A stretch of DNA of 64,000 nt from Amoebidium appalachense (GCA_963693365.1 CAVNZM010000007.1:10106001-10170000), one strand, 5' to 3'; numbered from the stretch's first letter, positions 11,527 to 23,755 are shown. A program made the numbers and translations. The notes: generated by a model from the sequence alone, not told the origin.

Positions 11527-13088
11527 CAAACAAAGTCTGCCTCCTTCCCATGTGTAGCAGCCAAAGACTGCAGCAGCCTCCTCTCCTCCCCAAACCTATT
11601 CTGCTCGTAGAGGCTATCTGCCTGCGCGTGCGCAGAGAGAGTGAAAACATTTTCAAGGGAACATTGTCAAGCAAACAAAGTTGGGTGAGGCTGACACGGA
11701 GTCACAAACAAGATGCTGTCGCAGACTGCCAGCCACTCTCTTACCTCGCTGTATACGTCCGCCATGCTGAATCGCTTGTGTGCTTAAACGAATTGCTGGT
11801 ATGTACTAGTCCACTAAGACCGTCTGCTATTGACCTTTGGTAAGTTTCGTGTTTGAACCTTGGCCCGGTTATTTTGTCACAAGGATTCTTTCCGGCAAAC
11901 ACGGCAAATAATGAAGACGGTCAATGCGGCTATGAGCCTTCCTGTTTCCGGTATTCTCAGCCTAAGTTAGCTGCCTAACTGAACATTAGTAAAACAACGA
12001 AGAGCTTGAGAGAGTGTTTTTGCCAGACCAGAAGTTACAAACTACACACTACGGTCACATCATCAGACTCGGCGTTCTATGATGTTCACCGTTGGTACTG
12101 TTGGTGCCCTTTTTGGGGTCATACAGTGACTCATACTCAACATGATCGCATCTTTTTGGTTTTGGCTTGTCTTCTGATTGGGCGCCCCTCTTATGCATAA
12201 TCAATCTGATTTATGAGTCATCAAGAAGTGTCACCAGCGGAATGCAAAAGGCAGAAATGATTCCATTTAAACAGGAATTGTCCTACTCCCCATAAATGAA
12301 TAGCAACAACAAAAAAGAAGTATCAAGTGCCTGCTATTTTCATATAGAAATTATATAGAGCTCAGTTTTAATGGACATAAATGTGTCGGAAAGACCGGCT
12401 TTTTATTTTATTCTAATTATCATCAGATTATAAAGTTTCATAACCGCCGGAAGTATTTTTCAAAGAATGTGCAAGAGGTTACTCTGATTGGTGTTTTGTT
12501 AGAAAGCCTGGTGATTGGTTCAAATGGTATCATCCAAAAGCGTTTTGGTTCGTAGCCATCGAACCAGCGCAGGGTTTGAATCAGAATTCTAAAGCCCTGT
12601 GCTCAAACTGACTTGCAACTTCTCACTGCCGCCTCGAGCTCAGCCTCAGCTGCCAGGTGCAGGTGGCACATGATCAAACAACTTCTTGTACAGCCGCTAG
12701 CTATAGGGCACGCTCCACGGAACCACGCGCCTGTTCTACACGCACTGTTCATCAGAAAGGTAAGGTATCTGGAGTGCAGCCTCTTATACAGTAGTAGCTA
12801 CAGCTCCCCTCTCAGGCAGCTCGTAGTAAAGTTTTTCAAGGAGGTGAACGAAAAGCAGGGCAGCACTGATCGTCTTGTCGTGTATACTACATGTACTTAA
12901 TAAGCTTACGAGAGTACTTACGTACGTACTTCCAGATCTAGAGGGCAAAGAAAGTCGACGTCAGAACGTGCCAGGCCTGCGCGTGTGTACAGCTAACCAT
13001 GGCAATAATTCCTGTTACTTCGTTCTCCCCCCCCCCCCCCCCCCCCCCCCCCCCCACCGCCACCGCGGCGCCAGGGCCTTGGCAAAAG

Positions 13089-13120
<32 letters not shown>

Positions 13121-13168
13121 CCCCCCCCCCCCCCCCCCTCTCTCCCACCCACCCTCCCTCCCTCCCTC

Positions 13169-13235
<67 letters not shown>

Positions 13236-13291
13236 GAGTCTCTCTCTCTGCTCTCTGTCTCTGTTTCTCGACTCTTTCTCTGCCTCTCTCG

Positions 13292-13348
<57 letters not shown>

Positions 13349-13370
13349 TGTTTGTGTGTGTGTGTCTGTT
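11527..13370. repeat. Tandem duplication copy A, left part
   Basis: Sequence starting at the AAGTCTGCCTC...CCATGTGTAGCAG segment is repeated with high similarity from 20827. The match continues through the GTCAAGCAAACAAAG, TTCCGGCAAACACGGCA and GCGCCAGGGCCTTGGCA landmarks to the CT/GT microsatellites. The Copia element interrupts copy A at 13370/20459, and the remainder of copy A is 20459-20826. No convincing gene is seen in either copy. Confidence 0.85.
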
Positions 13371-14078
13371 TGTTATTTTGTGTGGGTAAACGGAGAAGCA
13401 GAGAGCACAGATGGGTGTTATGTAAAACACAACACAAAGACACACGGGAAAAACACAACCGGAGAGGAGGAACGATTTCTGGAACCATAGGAAGTGAATA
13501 CGACTGCTTGTGATTTATTTCAAGATGAGGTCCCTTTTATACTTGGGAATGTGAAACGATAAACCAATCAAAAGAATGAAAACTATGAGTGTAAAATATA
13601 TCGAATAAAATGTCTGTCGACATTTAGAATATAAAACTCAATCCTCTAATGAAAGAAACTTCTAATAAAAGCACGGAAACATTTAATAAAATGAAACCAC
13701 TTATGTAACTATTAATTCATAACATATATTTATACATGTTCTTATCATAACACGTCTAAATATAATTTTTCCTAATAGTTGAAGAACATAGCACAATGCT
13801 ACGTCGTGGGAAAGGAATGAGAAAGGAATGTAAGTTACTATATTTGGGAAAATACAAACGAGATATGATTGGATGACATATATAGATTTTGACGCAAACG
13901 ACAATACGTGTGCGCGAGCTAAGTATGTCGATACGTACACAGATCTAAGATGTCGTGTACACGGAAACGGAAAAGAAAGAAAGAAATGAAGAAAGGAAAA
14001 GGAAACAAACTACAACAACTAATAAATAAATACCAAACTCAACTTCTAAGTCTTGCTGAGAATTAAGTGAAGATGACA
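13371..14078 (-). repeat. Copia 3' LTR
   Basis: 708 bp, matching 19751-20458 apparently without length difference. It is the 3' LTR because gag-pol reads on the minus strand. It begins with the Copia-typical TG and ends with CA. Confidence 0.93.
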
Positions 14079-14559
14079 TCCCCACTCAAGGGTTGGAAGT
14101 TGGGTTCTCGTGAAGTTTGTTGATGTGACTGTTGATGTTAAGACTTTCACACATGTAGAAGTAGGTGCCGTGAAGTCACAGTCAAGTTTCCCCACTCGAG
14201 AAGACAATGGAGAAGACTTGAAGGTGCAAGCCGGGGAAGAAAACCAAAACGGAAGAAGCACACAACGACGGTTGCCTCTGAAGACTCGGAAGATGACGGT
14301 AGCCAATGACGTGATATATAAATATATATAGAAGAAACAACTAGTGTATGTGTGACGTGTTGGTGGCTAATGATAAATACATTATATATATGGTGGTATA
14401 TAAATAAACGACGGATGGTGGAGAAGAAATCCCCACTGAAGATGCACACACTGAAGATCGATGAAGACAGCAGTAGACTTTCGTTGGGAGGTGTCTCTAC
14501 ACGGTGATGTGTAGACCACTGGCCAGGGCCCCAACCTACTTGAAGACCACTGTAGATGA

Positions 14560-14606
<47 letters not shown>

Positions 14607-14607
14607 C

Positions 14608-16037
14608 TTAGTCATGAAGACTGAGTGAATCACGGTGTTGCTCGTGGGAGGGCCCGGGCAGGGGCTTGGTGAAGATGTCAGCCACGTTGTCTTTGCTGGA
14701 CACGTAGGTGACGACCACATCCCCACTCTTGATGTAGTCCTTCGTGTTGTGGTAACGGACTGCAATGTGTTTGGTCCGGTGCTTGATGCTGTTGGTGTGC
14801 AGGAGGGCAATGGTGGACTGGTTGTCACAGTAGACGGGGGTGGGGTCGGTCATCGGGTAGCCGAGTTCACGGAGGAGATCACGGTGCCAGATGACGTTTT
14901 GAACAGCAGCATTGATGGCCAGAAGCTCAGCCTCGGTGGTGGATGTTGCCGTGATGGACTGCAGCTTCGAATACCATGTGATGGGTATGCCCTTGAAGAA
15001 GATGACGTATCCGGTGGTTGAACGACGGGTGTTGGGGCAGTTGGCAAAGTCAGCATCAGAATAACACTCCAGCAAGGGGGTGTTGTCGTCGGAAGCAGAC
15101 TTGTCGTAGTGAAGGCCGAGGTTGGAAGTGCCGATGAGGTACCGAACTACACGGAGTAGACATTCCCATGCAAGTTTGGTGGGGTGGGCACTGAATCTAC
15201 CGAGGTAGCCGATGGCAAGGAGGGCACGGACGGAGGAGGACATCACCACGGGGGAAGAGGTGTCACCGTAGTCAACACCGTAGACTTGAGTGAAGCCCTT
15301 TGCAACACCACGAGCTTTGATCTTGGTGTCACCGGCTGAGTTGAGGACTTTCTCAGTCACAATCCACTTGAACTTGATGATGTTGGCACCAGGGGGGGGA
15401 TCAACAATGGTGAAGACATCCTTGGTGATGAAGGCTTGGTACTCGGAGGTGAGGGCAGCTATGACGGCATCACCGTTGGGACCGTTGCAAAGCTTTTGAA
15501 TTCCCTTGGGGAGCTGGTCAATGTTGATGGTCGGTGCTACGATGCTGACCAGTGCCGTTGGAGTCTTGGTGAGACGTGTAGACCGACGAAGGTTGGGCTT
15601 GGGGGGGTCCTTGAGGGGGGTGGTGGCCGGGTAGGTGGTGGAGGCCGGGATAGGGGCATGGAAGCCAGGAATAGGACCGGTGGTGAGGGGGGCATCGGTG
15701 TCCACAGGGCTGCTCGTGGCCGAGTGGAAGGTGGGGGACCCAGGACGAACCGGAGTCATGTAGCCGGGTTGATGCACAGCAACGGGGGGGGCCGGCAGCA
15801 AGGGTTGTTGGCCAGTGGGGGGGGGGCTCGGGGGAGGCACGGGTTCAACCGGGGCTGGTTGGTTGTGCCAGGACGGTTGGGAGATAACCACAGACGGAGT
15901 TTCATCGTCGTCGTCGGAGGGGGGGTCCAATGTCGGCAGATCGGGTTTGGGGGGAACGTGTTGGAAGATGGTATCGTTATCCAGTCCGATCGCATGAATC
16001 AGATCATGATTGGCTGGTGGCCTGCGAGATCTTAACC
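14608..16037 (-). pseudogene. Copia pol 3' part: reverse transcriptase remnant and RNase H
   Basis: Minus-strand open frame ending at 14608. After a Pro/Thr-rich linker comes the start of the Copia RT domain (RRSTRLTKTP, then FKWIVTEKV and RGVAKGFTQVYGVDY). It then jumps in frame, near 15205-15215, from SVRALLAIG to YLGRFSAHPTKLAWE, which normally lies after the catalytic region. The segment that should hold the catalytic Asp motifs, including YVDD, is therefore absent. RNase H follows with YSDADFANC, RRSTTGYV, STTEAEL and the terminal DIFTKPLP motif. The left limit of Copia-derived sequence near 16037 is approximate because a tRNA-like sequence starts there. Confidence 0.88.
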
Positions 16038-16110
16038 GATCTCGTAGCTCAGTTGGTAGAGCACTCGACCGGAGATAGAGGGGTCGCGGGTTCAAATCCC
16101 GTCGGGATCA
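16038..16110 (+). tRNA. tRNA-like sequence or tRNA pseudogene, apparent anticodon GGA
   Basis: A 73-nt cloverleaf can be drawn. The acceptor stem GATCTCG pairs with CGGGATC, with one G-T pair. The D arm contains TAGCTCAGTTGGTAGAGC (A box), and the T arm holds GGTTCAAATCC (B box). The anticodon loop CCGGAGA lacks the usual T at position 33 and its stem has a G-A mismatch, so a functional tRNA is doubtful. A TCTTTTTCT terminator-like run follows at once. It sits inside the Copia element beside the TRIM-like insertion, so it may be the head of a tRNA-derived SINE. Confidence 0.55.
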
Positions 16111-16220
16111 TCTTTTTCTCATCCTCTTCTCGCTGGGGTAAAAGCCAGCACGCCTTTACTGGCGTCATCACAACCATCGGCAGTGGTTAGGTTGTGATCT
16201 CAAGGCTAGCAAGATCGCTA

Positions 16221-17300
16221 GGTTGGAGTGCAGACTTACGCTCACTCCACAATATGTGTATGTTAGCTTTACAATTGGTTCCGTGTACACAGACACACGC
16301 TGACACTCGATCACCACATGCACATCTGCATAGTTGAGGAATGTTGCCAATTGTGTTTTGACTGCAAACGATTGGTTCACTGGTCCCAGAGATCTCTAAA
16401 TGAAAGTAACCAATCCGATTAGCGCCTGGCATCCGGATTACATTCCAGACTGCTGCCCCACGGGTATATAAACCACGGCTCTGCCAGGTGCAGAAATGGA
16501 GTTCAGTCATGGAGTTCAGTCATGGAGTTCAGTCATGGAGTTCAGTCATGGAGTTCAGTCATGGAGTTAACACACTGAAAGCAGTAAAAAACGGGTCAGC
16601 GCCCAAGCGCGCCACGACGACCCTAGTCACAGCGGACTCTACTTCCAACAGGGTTATGGGCCCAGACACGACACCGCGGCCTCTAACTTCATTAGAGACT
16701 TTCGCTTCCACAAACTCCATCCGCAGCAGCCTGCGACATCAACGTCAAGTATTCCACTTCATTGGCGGGGCACGCACCACAGTGGAATGCACACCCCGGT
16801 CTACCCTGCAAGCAGCCACACTCACTCTCTCTTCTCTAGTGGTGTGTACACTTCTCCAATTGGGTAGGGGTGTTGGAGTGCAGACTTACGCTCACTCCAC
16901 AATATGTGTATGTTAGCTTTACAATTGGTTCCGTGTACACAGACACACGCTGACACTCGATCACCACATGCACATCTGCATAGTTGAGGAATGTTGCCAA
17001 TTGTGTTTTGACTGCAAACGATTGGTTCACTGGTCCCAGAGATCTCTAAATGAAAGTAACCAATCCGATTAGCGCCTGGCATCCGGATTACATTCCAGAC
17101 TGCTGCCCCACGGGTATATAAACCACGGCTCTGCCAGGTGCAGAAATGGAGTTCAGTCATGGAGTTCAGTCATGGAGTTCAGTCATGGAGTTCAGTCATG
17201 GAGTTCAGTCATGGAGTTAACACACTGAAAGCAGTAAAAAACGGGTCAGCGCCCAAGCGCGCCACGACGACCCTAGTCACAGCGGACTCTACTTCCAACA
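16221..17300 (+). mobile_element. TRIM-like small LTR element nested in Copia
   Basis: Two direct repeats of 430 bp (16221-16650 and 16871-17300) flank a 220-bp non-coding core. The second copy starts TGTTGGAG and ends TTCCAACA, a TG..CA pair; the first copy has G in place of the initial T. A purine tract GGGTAGGGG stands just before the second copy, as a polypurine tract would. A TGGGCCCAGACAC segment soon after the first could be a primer binding site, but no tRNA was matched. No target duplication was found, so the left side may have been altered after insertion. It splits the Copia coding frame at 17300. Confidence 0.75.
16467..16472 (+). promoter_or_regulatory. TATA box in TRIM-like LTR
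   Basis: CGGGTATATAAACC lies about 30 bases before a run of five 13-bp direct repeats (ATGGAGTTCAGTC, 16496-16560). The same arrangement is present in the other LTR (TATAAA at 17117-17122, repeats from 17146). Position in the LTR fits a U3 promoter. Confidence 0.6.
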
Positions 17301-19674
17301 GAACGGAGACCTGATTGGTGCTGCCCGTGAATTTCGACTCGTCGAAGATCACATCACGGCAGATCTTGATTTGGTTGCTGGCAAGGTCGAGGATCTTGTG
17401 TGCCTTGGAGGGTAGGTCCCAGCCGACGTAGGTGCCGACTCTGACGGTTGATGCCAGCTTGTTCCTCTTTGACCGGGGAACATGGACATAGGCAGGGGAG
17501 CCGAACACGTGGAGCTGGGAGACGTCGGGTTTGAAGCCGTGGAAGGCCTCGAAGGGAGTGTTGCCGTTGGCAGCAGATGACGGTGTGACGTTGATGATGT
17601 AGCTTGTATGCTTGAGAGCAGCAACCCACAACTTGGGAGAGAGAGGTTGGTCCTTGTCGGCATGGAGGAAGCAACGGACTGTCTCTTGCAGTTCTCTCAT
17701 CTTCCGTTCAACAACACCATTGTGTTGTGGTGTGTCGACGGGGGCAAACTCCATGATGATGCCTTTCTGCTTGCAGTAGGCCTCGGTGTCCTTGGAGGTG
17801 AACTCAGAGCCGGAGTCAAACCGAAGATGGGTGACGATCTCAGGTGTCTGACGTTCGATGGTTTCAACGAGAGACTGAATGTGGCTGAGGGTTTCACCAC
17901 GGTTGTAAAGGGGGAACACGGTGGTGTAACCGGTGGCATCACAAACACACACCAGAGCAACCTTGTAGCCTCCGTAGGAAGCACAGGGAGCTTCGAAGAA
18001 GTCCAGGTGCCACTTAGCACCGGGAATGGTGAACTTGGAACGGGTGCCGGGAAAGGGGGCCTTGGTGGTCTTGCCAGACATGCAGCCGAAGCAGTCACTG
18101 TTGTCGGGTGACTTGAGGGAGGGGGGCATGCCGATGACAAGCTCATCCTTGGCCATCCTGGTGACGGTGGAGAGGGCACGGTGGCCGAGACGGTTGTGCC
18201 AAAGGGTGAGGTCGTCGGGTGGGTGAGTCCTTGCTGTGTAGGCTTGGACCCCCGGGTGTTTAGGAGTCTCAATCACATAGTCAGTGATGTAGTAGAGACC
18301 GTCGAGGGGGGTGAGATCTGTAATAATGTCACCATTACGGCTGTAGAGGAACGACGGGTGGTTGTCTGTATCGTCACAATGACCTAGGAGGCCGGCAGCT
18401 GATGCCATGGAGGGAGACACGAGGAAAGACGGTGCCTCGGGTACGTAGTAAGCATTGATGCTGCACGGTGTTGGGTGGCCGTTGTAGTGCAGTGTCATGT
18501 TGATGATGCCACGTTGTTTGGCATTGACTGTGCCGAGGCCGTGAATGGGGGTGGGAGGACACGGGGTAAGGGAGGAGAAATACTCCTTGATGGGGCAGAT
18601 GTGTGCATTACAAGCACTGTCCCAGACGGGGTCGTTACTGTCAGGTGTGCCGGTGGAGGAGATGAGTGCAAATTTCACACTCTTGTCACCTTTCTCCTGC
18701 TTGGCACGACGAGCAACTGTGCAGCCAGGCTCCGGGCATGCTGTGATGTGGTGGGGCTCATGGCAGTAGGAACACTTCACACTGTTGGTGTTGTGTTGTC
18801 GGTTACGGTTGTCCCTGTTACCACGGTGGTAAGGGGAAGTTGAACGGGGGCCGGGTGACTTGGAGGGAGGACGAGGATCACGGGAACGGGACGGGGAACG
18901 GTGAGGTGTATGCTCACGTCGAGGAATACGGTTACGGAGGTCACCGGGGGGAAGCACTCTGCTCTGGAGTGCACGGAGGGGACGGGTGTTGACGGTTGCA
19001 CCTGTGCCTGCGTCGATGAGGCCGGCACGGATTTCAGCTCCTCGGATGTCACTGATGAGCATGTTGAAGGACGGGTAGGCCTTGTTGTTCATCCAGTAGT
19101 CGGAGCAGAGACGTTCAATGTCGGGGCAGACCAGGGCTGTGTTCTTCCGGATGTGGAGGAAGAACTTACGTACGACATCCTTGTGCTGGACGGGTTCGTC
19201 GAGGCAGGCAAGTGTCGTAGCCAGACGTTGGAGACGGGTGAGGTATGCTGTGACGTTGGGGTAGTCTCGTAGTTCAAGCTCCTCGAAGGTGACTTGAATC
19301 TGGGTGACTCGGGCCTCCTTCCCTGCTACATACGCCATACGTAGGTTGTGGAAGACTTCACCACCGTGGACACCGTCTTGCATCCGGCCGGAGTCGTAGA
19401 GCTCGGTCGGGTGGACGGACTGGTTGAGGATCTGGTCGAGGACGTCGGAAGCTTTCTTGTAGGAGTCCTTGGTGGTGTAGCCTAGCCACTGGTTGGCTTC
19501 AGCGCCGTCAACCCACTGTGGCCTCTTGATAGCGTCAACGAATTTCTCGGCAATGGTGGTTCTAATGAACCGGTGAATGAGTGGCTCCCACTCGAAATAA
19601 TTAAGACGTTTCTCGTCTCGTTTCTCGGACGGATTCCATATTGGAAGGTTGATATACGACGGTTTGTCAGTCAT
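17301..19674 (-). pseudogene. Copia gag-pol 5' part: Gag, zinc knuckle, protease, integrase
   Basis: The minus-strand frame starts at ATG 19674, about 75 bases inside the 5' LTR, and runs 791 codons before the nested element breaks it. Gag carries a CCHC zinc knuckle (CSYCHEPHHITACPEPGC). An aspartic protease with VWDSACNAH follows, then the GAG-pre-integrase HHCC zinc site (LWHNRLGHR ... CFGCMSGK). The integrase core has the first Asp at WHLDFFEAP, the second at LRFDSGSEF and the Glu in HNGVVERKMRELQ. This domain order is diagnostic of Ty1/Copia. The frame ends artificially inside the TRIM-like LTR. Confidence 0.93.
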
Positions 19675-19750
19675 GATTGAAGCAGTAAGACTGAGAGATT
19701 TTCGCGGTTGTAGCGAGATTGTGTGTTAGCGTGCAAAGGGGCCGTAAACC

Positions 19751-20458
19751 TGTTATTTTGTGTGGGTAAACGGAGAAGCAGAGAGCACAGATGGGTGTTA
19801 TGTAAAACACAACACAAAGACACACGGGAAAAACACAACCGGAGAGGAGGAACGATTTCTGGAACCATAGGAAGTGAATACGACTGCTTGTGATTTATTT
19901 CAAGATGAGGTCCCTTTTATACTTGGGAATGTGAAACGATAAACCAATCAAAAGAATGAAAACTATGAGTGTAAAATATATCGAATAAAATGTCTGTCGA
20001 CATTTAGAATATAAAACTCAATCCTCTAATGAAAGAAACTTCTAATAAAAGCACGGAAACATTTAATAAAATGAAACCACTTATGTAACTATTAATTCAT
20101 AACATATATTTATACATGTTCTTATCATAACACGTCTAAATATAATTTTTCCTAATAGTTGAAGAACATAGCACAATGCTACGTCGTGGGAAAGGAATGA
20201 GAAAGGAATGTAAGTTACTATATTTGGGAAAATACAAACGAGATATGATTGGATGACATATATAGATTTTGACGCAAACGACAATACGTGTGCGCGAGCT
20301 AAGTATGTCGATACGTACACAGATCTAAGATGTCGTGTACACGGAAACGGAAAAGAAAGAAAGAAATGAAGAAAGGAAAAGGAAACAAACTACAACAACT
20401 AATAAATAAATACCAAACTCAACTTCTAAGTCTTGCTGAGAATTAAGTGAAGATGACA
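19751..20458 (-). repeat. Copia 5' LTR
   Basis: Partner of 13371-14078. On the minus strand it is followed by GGTTTACGGCCCC and then the gag start. I do not see a standard initiator-Met tRNA primer binding site next to it. Confidence 0.93.
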
Positions 20459-20496
20459 CTGTTTGTGTGTGTGTGTGTGTATGTGTGTCACACGGT

Positions 20497-20534
<38 letters not shown>

Positions 20535-20560
20535 CTCACTCACGCCCTCCCCCCCCTCAT

Positions 20561-20632
<72 letters not shown>

Positions 20633-20755
20633 TCTCTCTCCCCCCCTCCCTCCCCATCTCCCTCTCCCTTTCTCTCTCTCTCTCCCTTCCCCCCCAGCCT
20701 CTCTCTCTCGCCCTCAGAGTCTCTCTCTCTCTCTCTCTCTCAGGTACAGATCTCT

Positions 20756-20825
<70 letters not shown>

Positions 20826-20826
20826 C
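20459..20826. repeat. Tandem duplication copy A, right part
   Basis: Continuation of copy A after the Copia element. It begins with the CTGTT target duplicate, then GT repeats with the landmark TCACACGGTGTGTATG, then long CT microsatellites. The same order (CTGTT, GT repeat, TCACACGGTGTGTATG, CT repeat) is seen in copy B near 22580-22700 without any insertion. Confidence 0.85.
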
Positions 20827-22330
20827 ACACAAAGTCTGCCTCGAGCTCCTTCCCATGTGTAGCAGCCAAAGACTGCAGCAGCGTCCTCTCCTCCCCAAAC
20901 CTATTCTGCTCGTAGAGGCTATCTGCCTGCGCGTCCGCAGAGAGTGAAAACATATTCAAGGGAACAATGTCAAGCAAACAAAGGTGGGTGAGGCTGACAC
21001 GGAGTCACAAACAAGATGATATCGCAGACTGCCAGCCACTCTCTTACCTCGCTGTATACGTCCGCCATGCTGAATCGCTTGTGTGTTTAAACGAATTGCT
21101 GGTGTGTACTACAATGGTCCACTAAGACCGTCTGCTATTGACCTTTGGTAAGCCTTTCGTGTTTGAACTTTGGCCCGGTTATTTTGTCACAATGATTCTT
21201 TCCGGCAAACACGGCATATAATGAAGACGGTCAATGCGGCTATGAGCCTTCCGGTTTCCGGTATTCTCAGCCTAAGTTAGCTGCCTAACTGAACTTTAGT
21301 AAAACAACGAAGAGCTTGAGAGAGTGTTTTTGCCAGACCAGAAGTTACAAACTACACACTACTGTCACATCACCAGACTCGGCGTGGCCATGGCCACGCC
21401 GTTGTTCAAAAGTTTACTATGTTCACTGTTGGTGCCCATTTTGTGGTCATACTCATCATGATCGCATCTTTTTGGTCTTGGCTTGTCTTCTGATTGGGCG
21501 CCCCTCTTATGCATAATCAATCTGACTTATGAGCCATCAAGAAGTGTCACCAGCGGAATGCAAAAGGCAGAAATGATTCCATTTAAACAGAAATTGTCCT
21601 ACTCCCCATAAATGCATAGCAACAACAAAAAAGAAGTATGAAGTGCCTGCTATTTTCATATAGACCTTATATAGAGCTCAGTTTTAGTGAACATAAATGT
21701 GTCGGAAAGACCGGCTTTTTATTTTATTCTAATTATCATCAGATTATAAAGTTTCATAACCGCCGGAAGTATTTTTCAAAGAATGTGCGAGAGTTACTCT
21801 GATTGGTTTTTTGTTAGAAAGCCTGGTGATTGGTTCAAATGGTATCATCCAATCCAAAAGCGTTTTGGACTTTTGGTTCGTATCGAACAAGCACAGGGTT
21901 TGAATCAGAATTCTAAGCCCTGTGCTCAAACTGTGCAACTCAGTCTCACTGCCGCCTCGAGCTCAGCCTCAGCTGCAGGTGGCACATGACCATACAACTT
22001 CTTGTACAGCCGCTAGCTATAGGGCACGCTCCACGGGACCACGCGCCTGTTCTACACGCACTGTTCATCAGAAAGGTAAGGTATCTGGAGTGCAGCCTCT
22101 TATACAGTCGTAGCTACAGCTCCCCTCTCAGGCAGCACGTAGTAAAGTTTTTCAAGGAGGTGAACGAAAAGCAGGGCAGCACTGATCGTCTTGTCGTGTA
22201 TACTACATGTGCTTACGAGAGTACTTACGTACGTACATCCAGATCTAGAGGGCAAAGAAAGTCGACGTCAGAACGTGCCAGGCCTGCGCGTGTGTACAGC
22301 TAACCATGGCAATAATTCCACTAGTACTTC

Positions 22331-22368
<38 letters not shown>

Positions 22369-22416
22369 ACCACCACCACCACCACCACCGCCGCGGCGCC
22401 AGGGCCTTGGCAAAAG

Positions 22417-22489
<73 letters not shown>

Positions 22490-22521
22490 TCTCTGTCTCT
22501 GTTTCTCGACTCTTTCTCTGC

Positions 22522-22561
<40 letters not shown>

Positions 22562-22678
22562 TTGTGTGTGTGTGTGTCTGTTTGTGTGTGTGTGTGTATG
22601 TGTGTCACACGGTGTGTATGTGTGTGTGTCTGTGTGTGTGTGTGTGTGTCTCACTCACGCCCTCTCTCTCCCTCATGT

Positions 22679-22752
<74 letters not shown>

Positions 22753-22798
22753 CCCCCTCCCCCGTCTCCCTCTCCCTTTCTCTCTCTCTCTCCCTTCC
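20827..22798. repeat. Tandem duplication copy B, with empty Copia site
   Basis: Second copy of the segment that begins at 11527, diverged by point changes and microsatellite length. Near 22578 it holds CTGTTTGTGTGTGTG uninterrupted. It differs by an extra (TA)n array at about 22701-22749. It ends where an LTR-like sequence begins. No gene recognised. Confidence 0.85.
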
Positions 22799-23533
22799 TG
22801 TTGTTTTGTACGGGTCTAAGGGAGCAGACTGCACAGAGGTGTCAGGTAAAACACGACTAACACAATAAAGAGAGGGCAATCGGAGTTGTTCACGACACAT
22901 TGAAAGATTTCAAACAACAACTGATCCTTTATTGTGCTCTCGGTTCCTTTTGTACTTGCAACTTATCATCTTATCTCAACTAAAGGGGGAGAACCAATCG
23001 GTTCTATCAGATGATAGAAAAACACATTCCGACAGAGCATACGCATTCCAACTTCCGACCTAACTAAAGCTTAGAAACTCTTACTTAAATAACTTAAATA
23101 ATTATACATCTTGTCACTATTAATACACATATATATTTATACTCGTCTCTATAAAGAAACTCATTTAAATACATATATTTCCTGATAGTCGACACTCTCA
23201 AAGTGAAGACACATTACGATAAACCGAATTCCATATATATCTATTGTGTCCAATCATGACACGTATATTAATAGACAGGAATGCACAACACGATCTATAG
23301 ATAACATGTACTCGCTCGCGACTATTGGCGAGTCATCTTATTGTGAACTAAAACTAAATCTCTTTGAAATAAAACAAAGACAATGAATGTAGCTAGCCAA
23401 TCACGCTACCTCTCAGATAAACAGAGGAGAGCAAACACAAATAAAATACAATAAGTTCTATCAGGCAAGAGAGCCAGGTGTGCACAGATCTACAGATATC
23501 TGTGCACACAGAAACAAGGGAGAGAGAGAGATA

Positions 23534-23620
<87 letters not shown>

Positions 23621-23690
23621 AAGAAAAGAGAAAAGGGAGAGAGCACAAAAAAGGAAAGCAGACACGAATACAAACAAAGCTAAAATACAT
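22799..23690. mobile_element. Decayed Copia-type LTR (solo or fragment)
   Basis: Begins TGTTGTTTTGTACGGG and tracks the Copia LTR loosely. Shared features in the same order are a GTAAAACAC..ACACAATAAAG stretch near the start, a long AT-rich middle with GATAGAAAAACAC and ACACATATATATTTATA, and an ACAGATCTACAGATATC region followed by GCACACAGAAACA and A/G-rich sequence. A G homopolymer and GA repeat (23537-23620) have expanded inside it. No second LTR or coding region adjoins. The right end is unclear because a dispersed short repeat begins at 23692. Confidence 0.55.
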
Positions 23691-23691
23691 A

Positions 23692-23711
23692 CCTACCACC
23701 TACTGAGGCGG

Positions 23712-23751
<40 letters not shown>
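23692..23751 (+). mobile_element. Short dispersed repeat with poly-T core, half copy
   Basis: CCTACCACCTACTGAGGCGG followed by TGTCTTC and a 31-base T run. This is the left half of the family seen complete at 61132-61243 (same orientation), with the T-run core kept and the right half absent. Confidence 0.7.

Positions 23752-23755
<4 letters not shown>

Larger units (their letters stand above)
13371..20458 (-). mobile_element. Ty1/Copia LTR retrotransposon, defective, with nested insertions
   Basis: Two 708-bp LTRs (13371-14078 and 19751-20458) begin TGTTATTTTG and end GATGACA on the + strand. The element is flanked by the 5-bp direct repeat CTGTT (13366-13370 and 20459-20463). Its genes are on the minus strand, in Copia order: Gag with zinc knuckle, protease, integrase, then reverse transcriptase remnant and RNase H. 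The coding region is broken by a TRIM-like element and a tRNA-like sequence between 16.0 and 17.3 kb, and most of the reverse transcriptase domain is missing. It cannot be autonomous. The paired site in duplication copy B lacks the element and shows the uninterrupted target. Confidence 0.95.

Noticed and set aside
11466-12900. Several 60-125 codon frames in duplication copy A
   Set aside because: Most do not persist as open frames in the duplicate copy at 20.8-22.3 kb and no family is recognised, so coding function is not supported.
13701-13940. 79-codon frame in the Copia LTR, present in both LTRs
   Set aside because: Inside an LTR and AT rich; identical because the LTRs are identical, not because of selection.
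15436-16035. 199-codon Gly-rich + strand frame
   Set aside because: Antisense shadow of the Copia pol linker and RT remnant.
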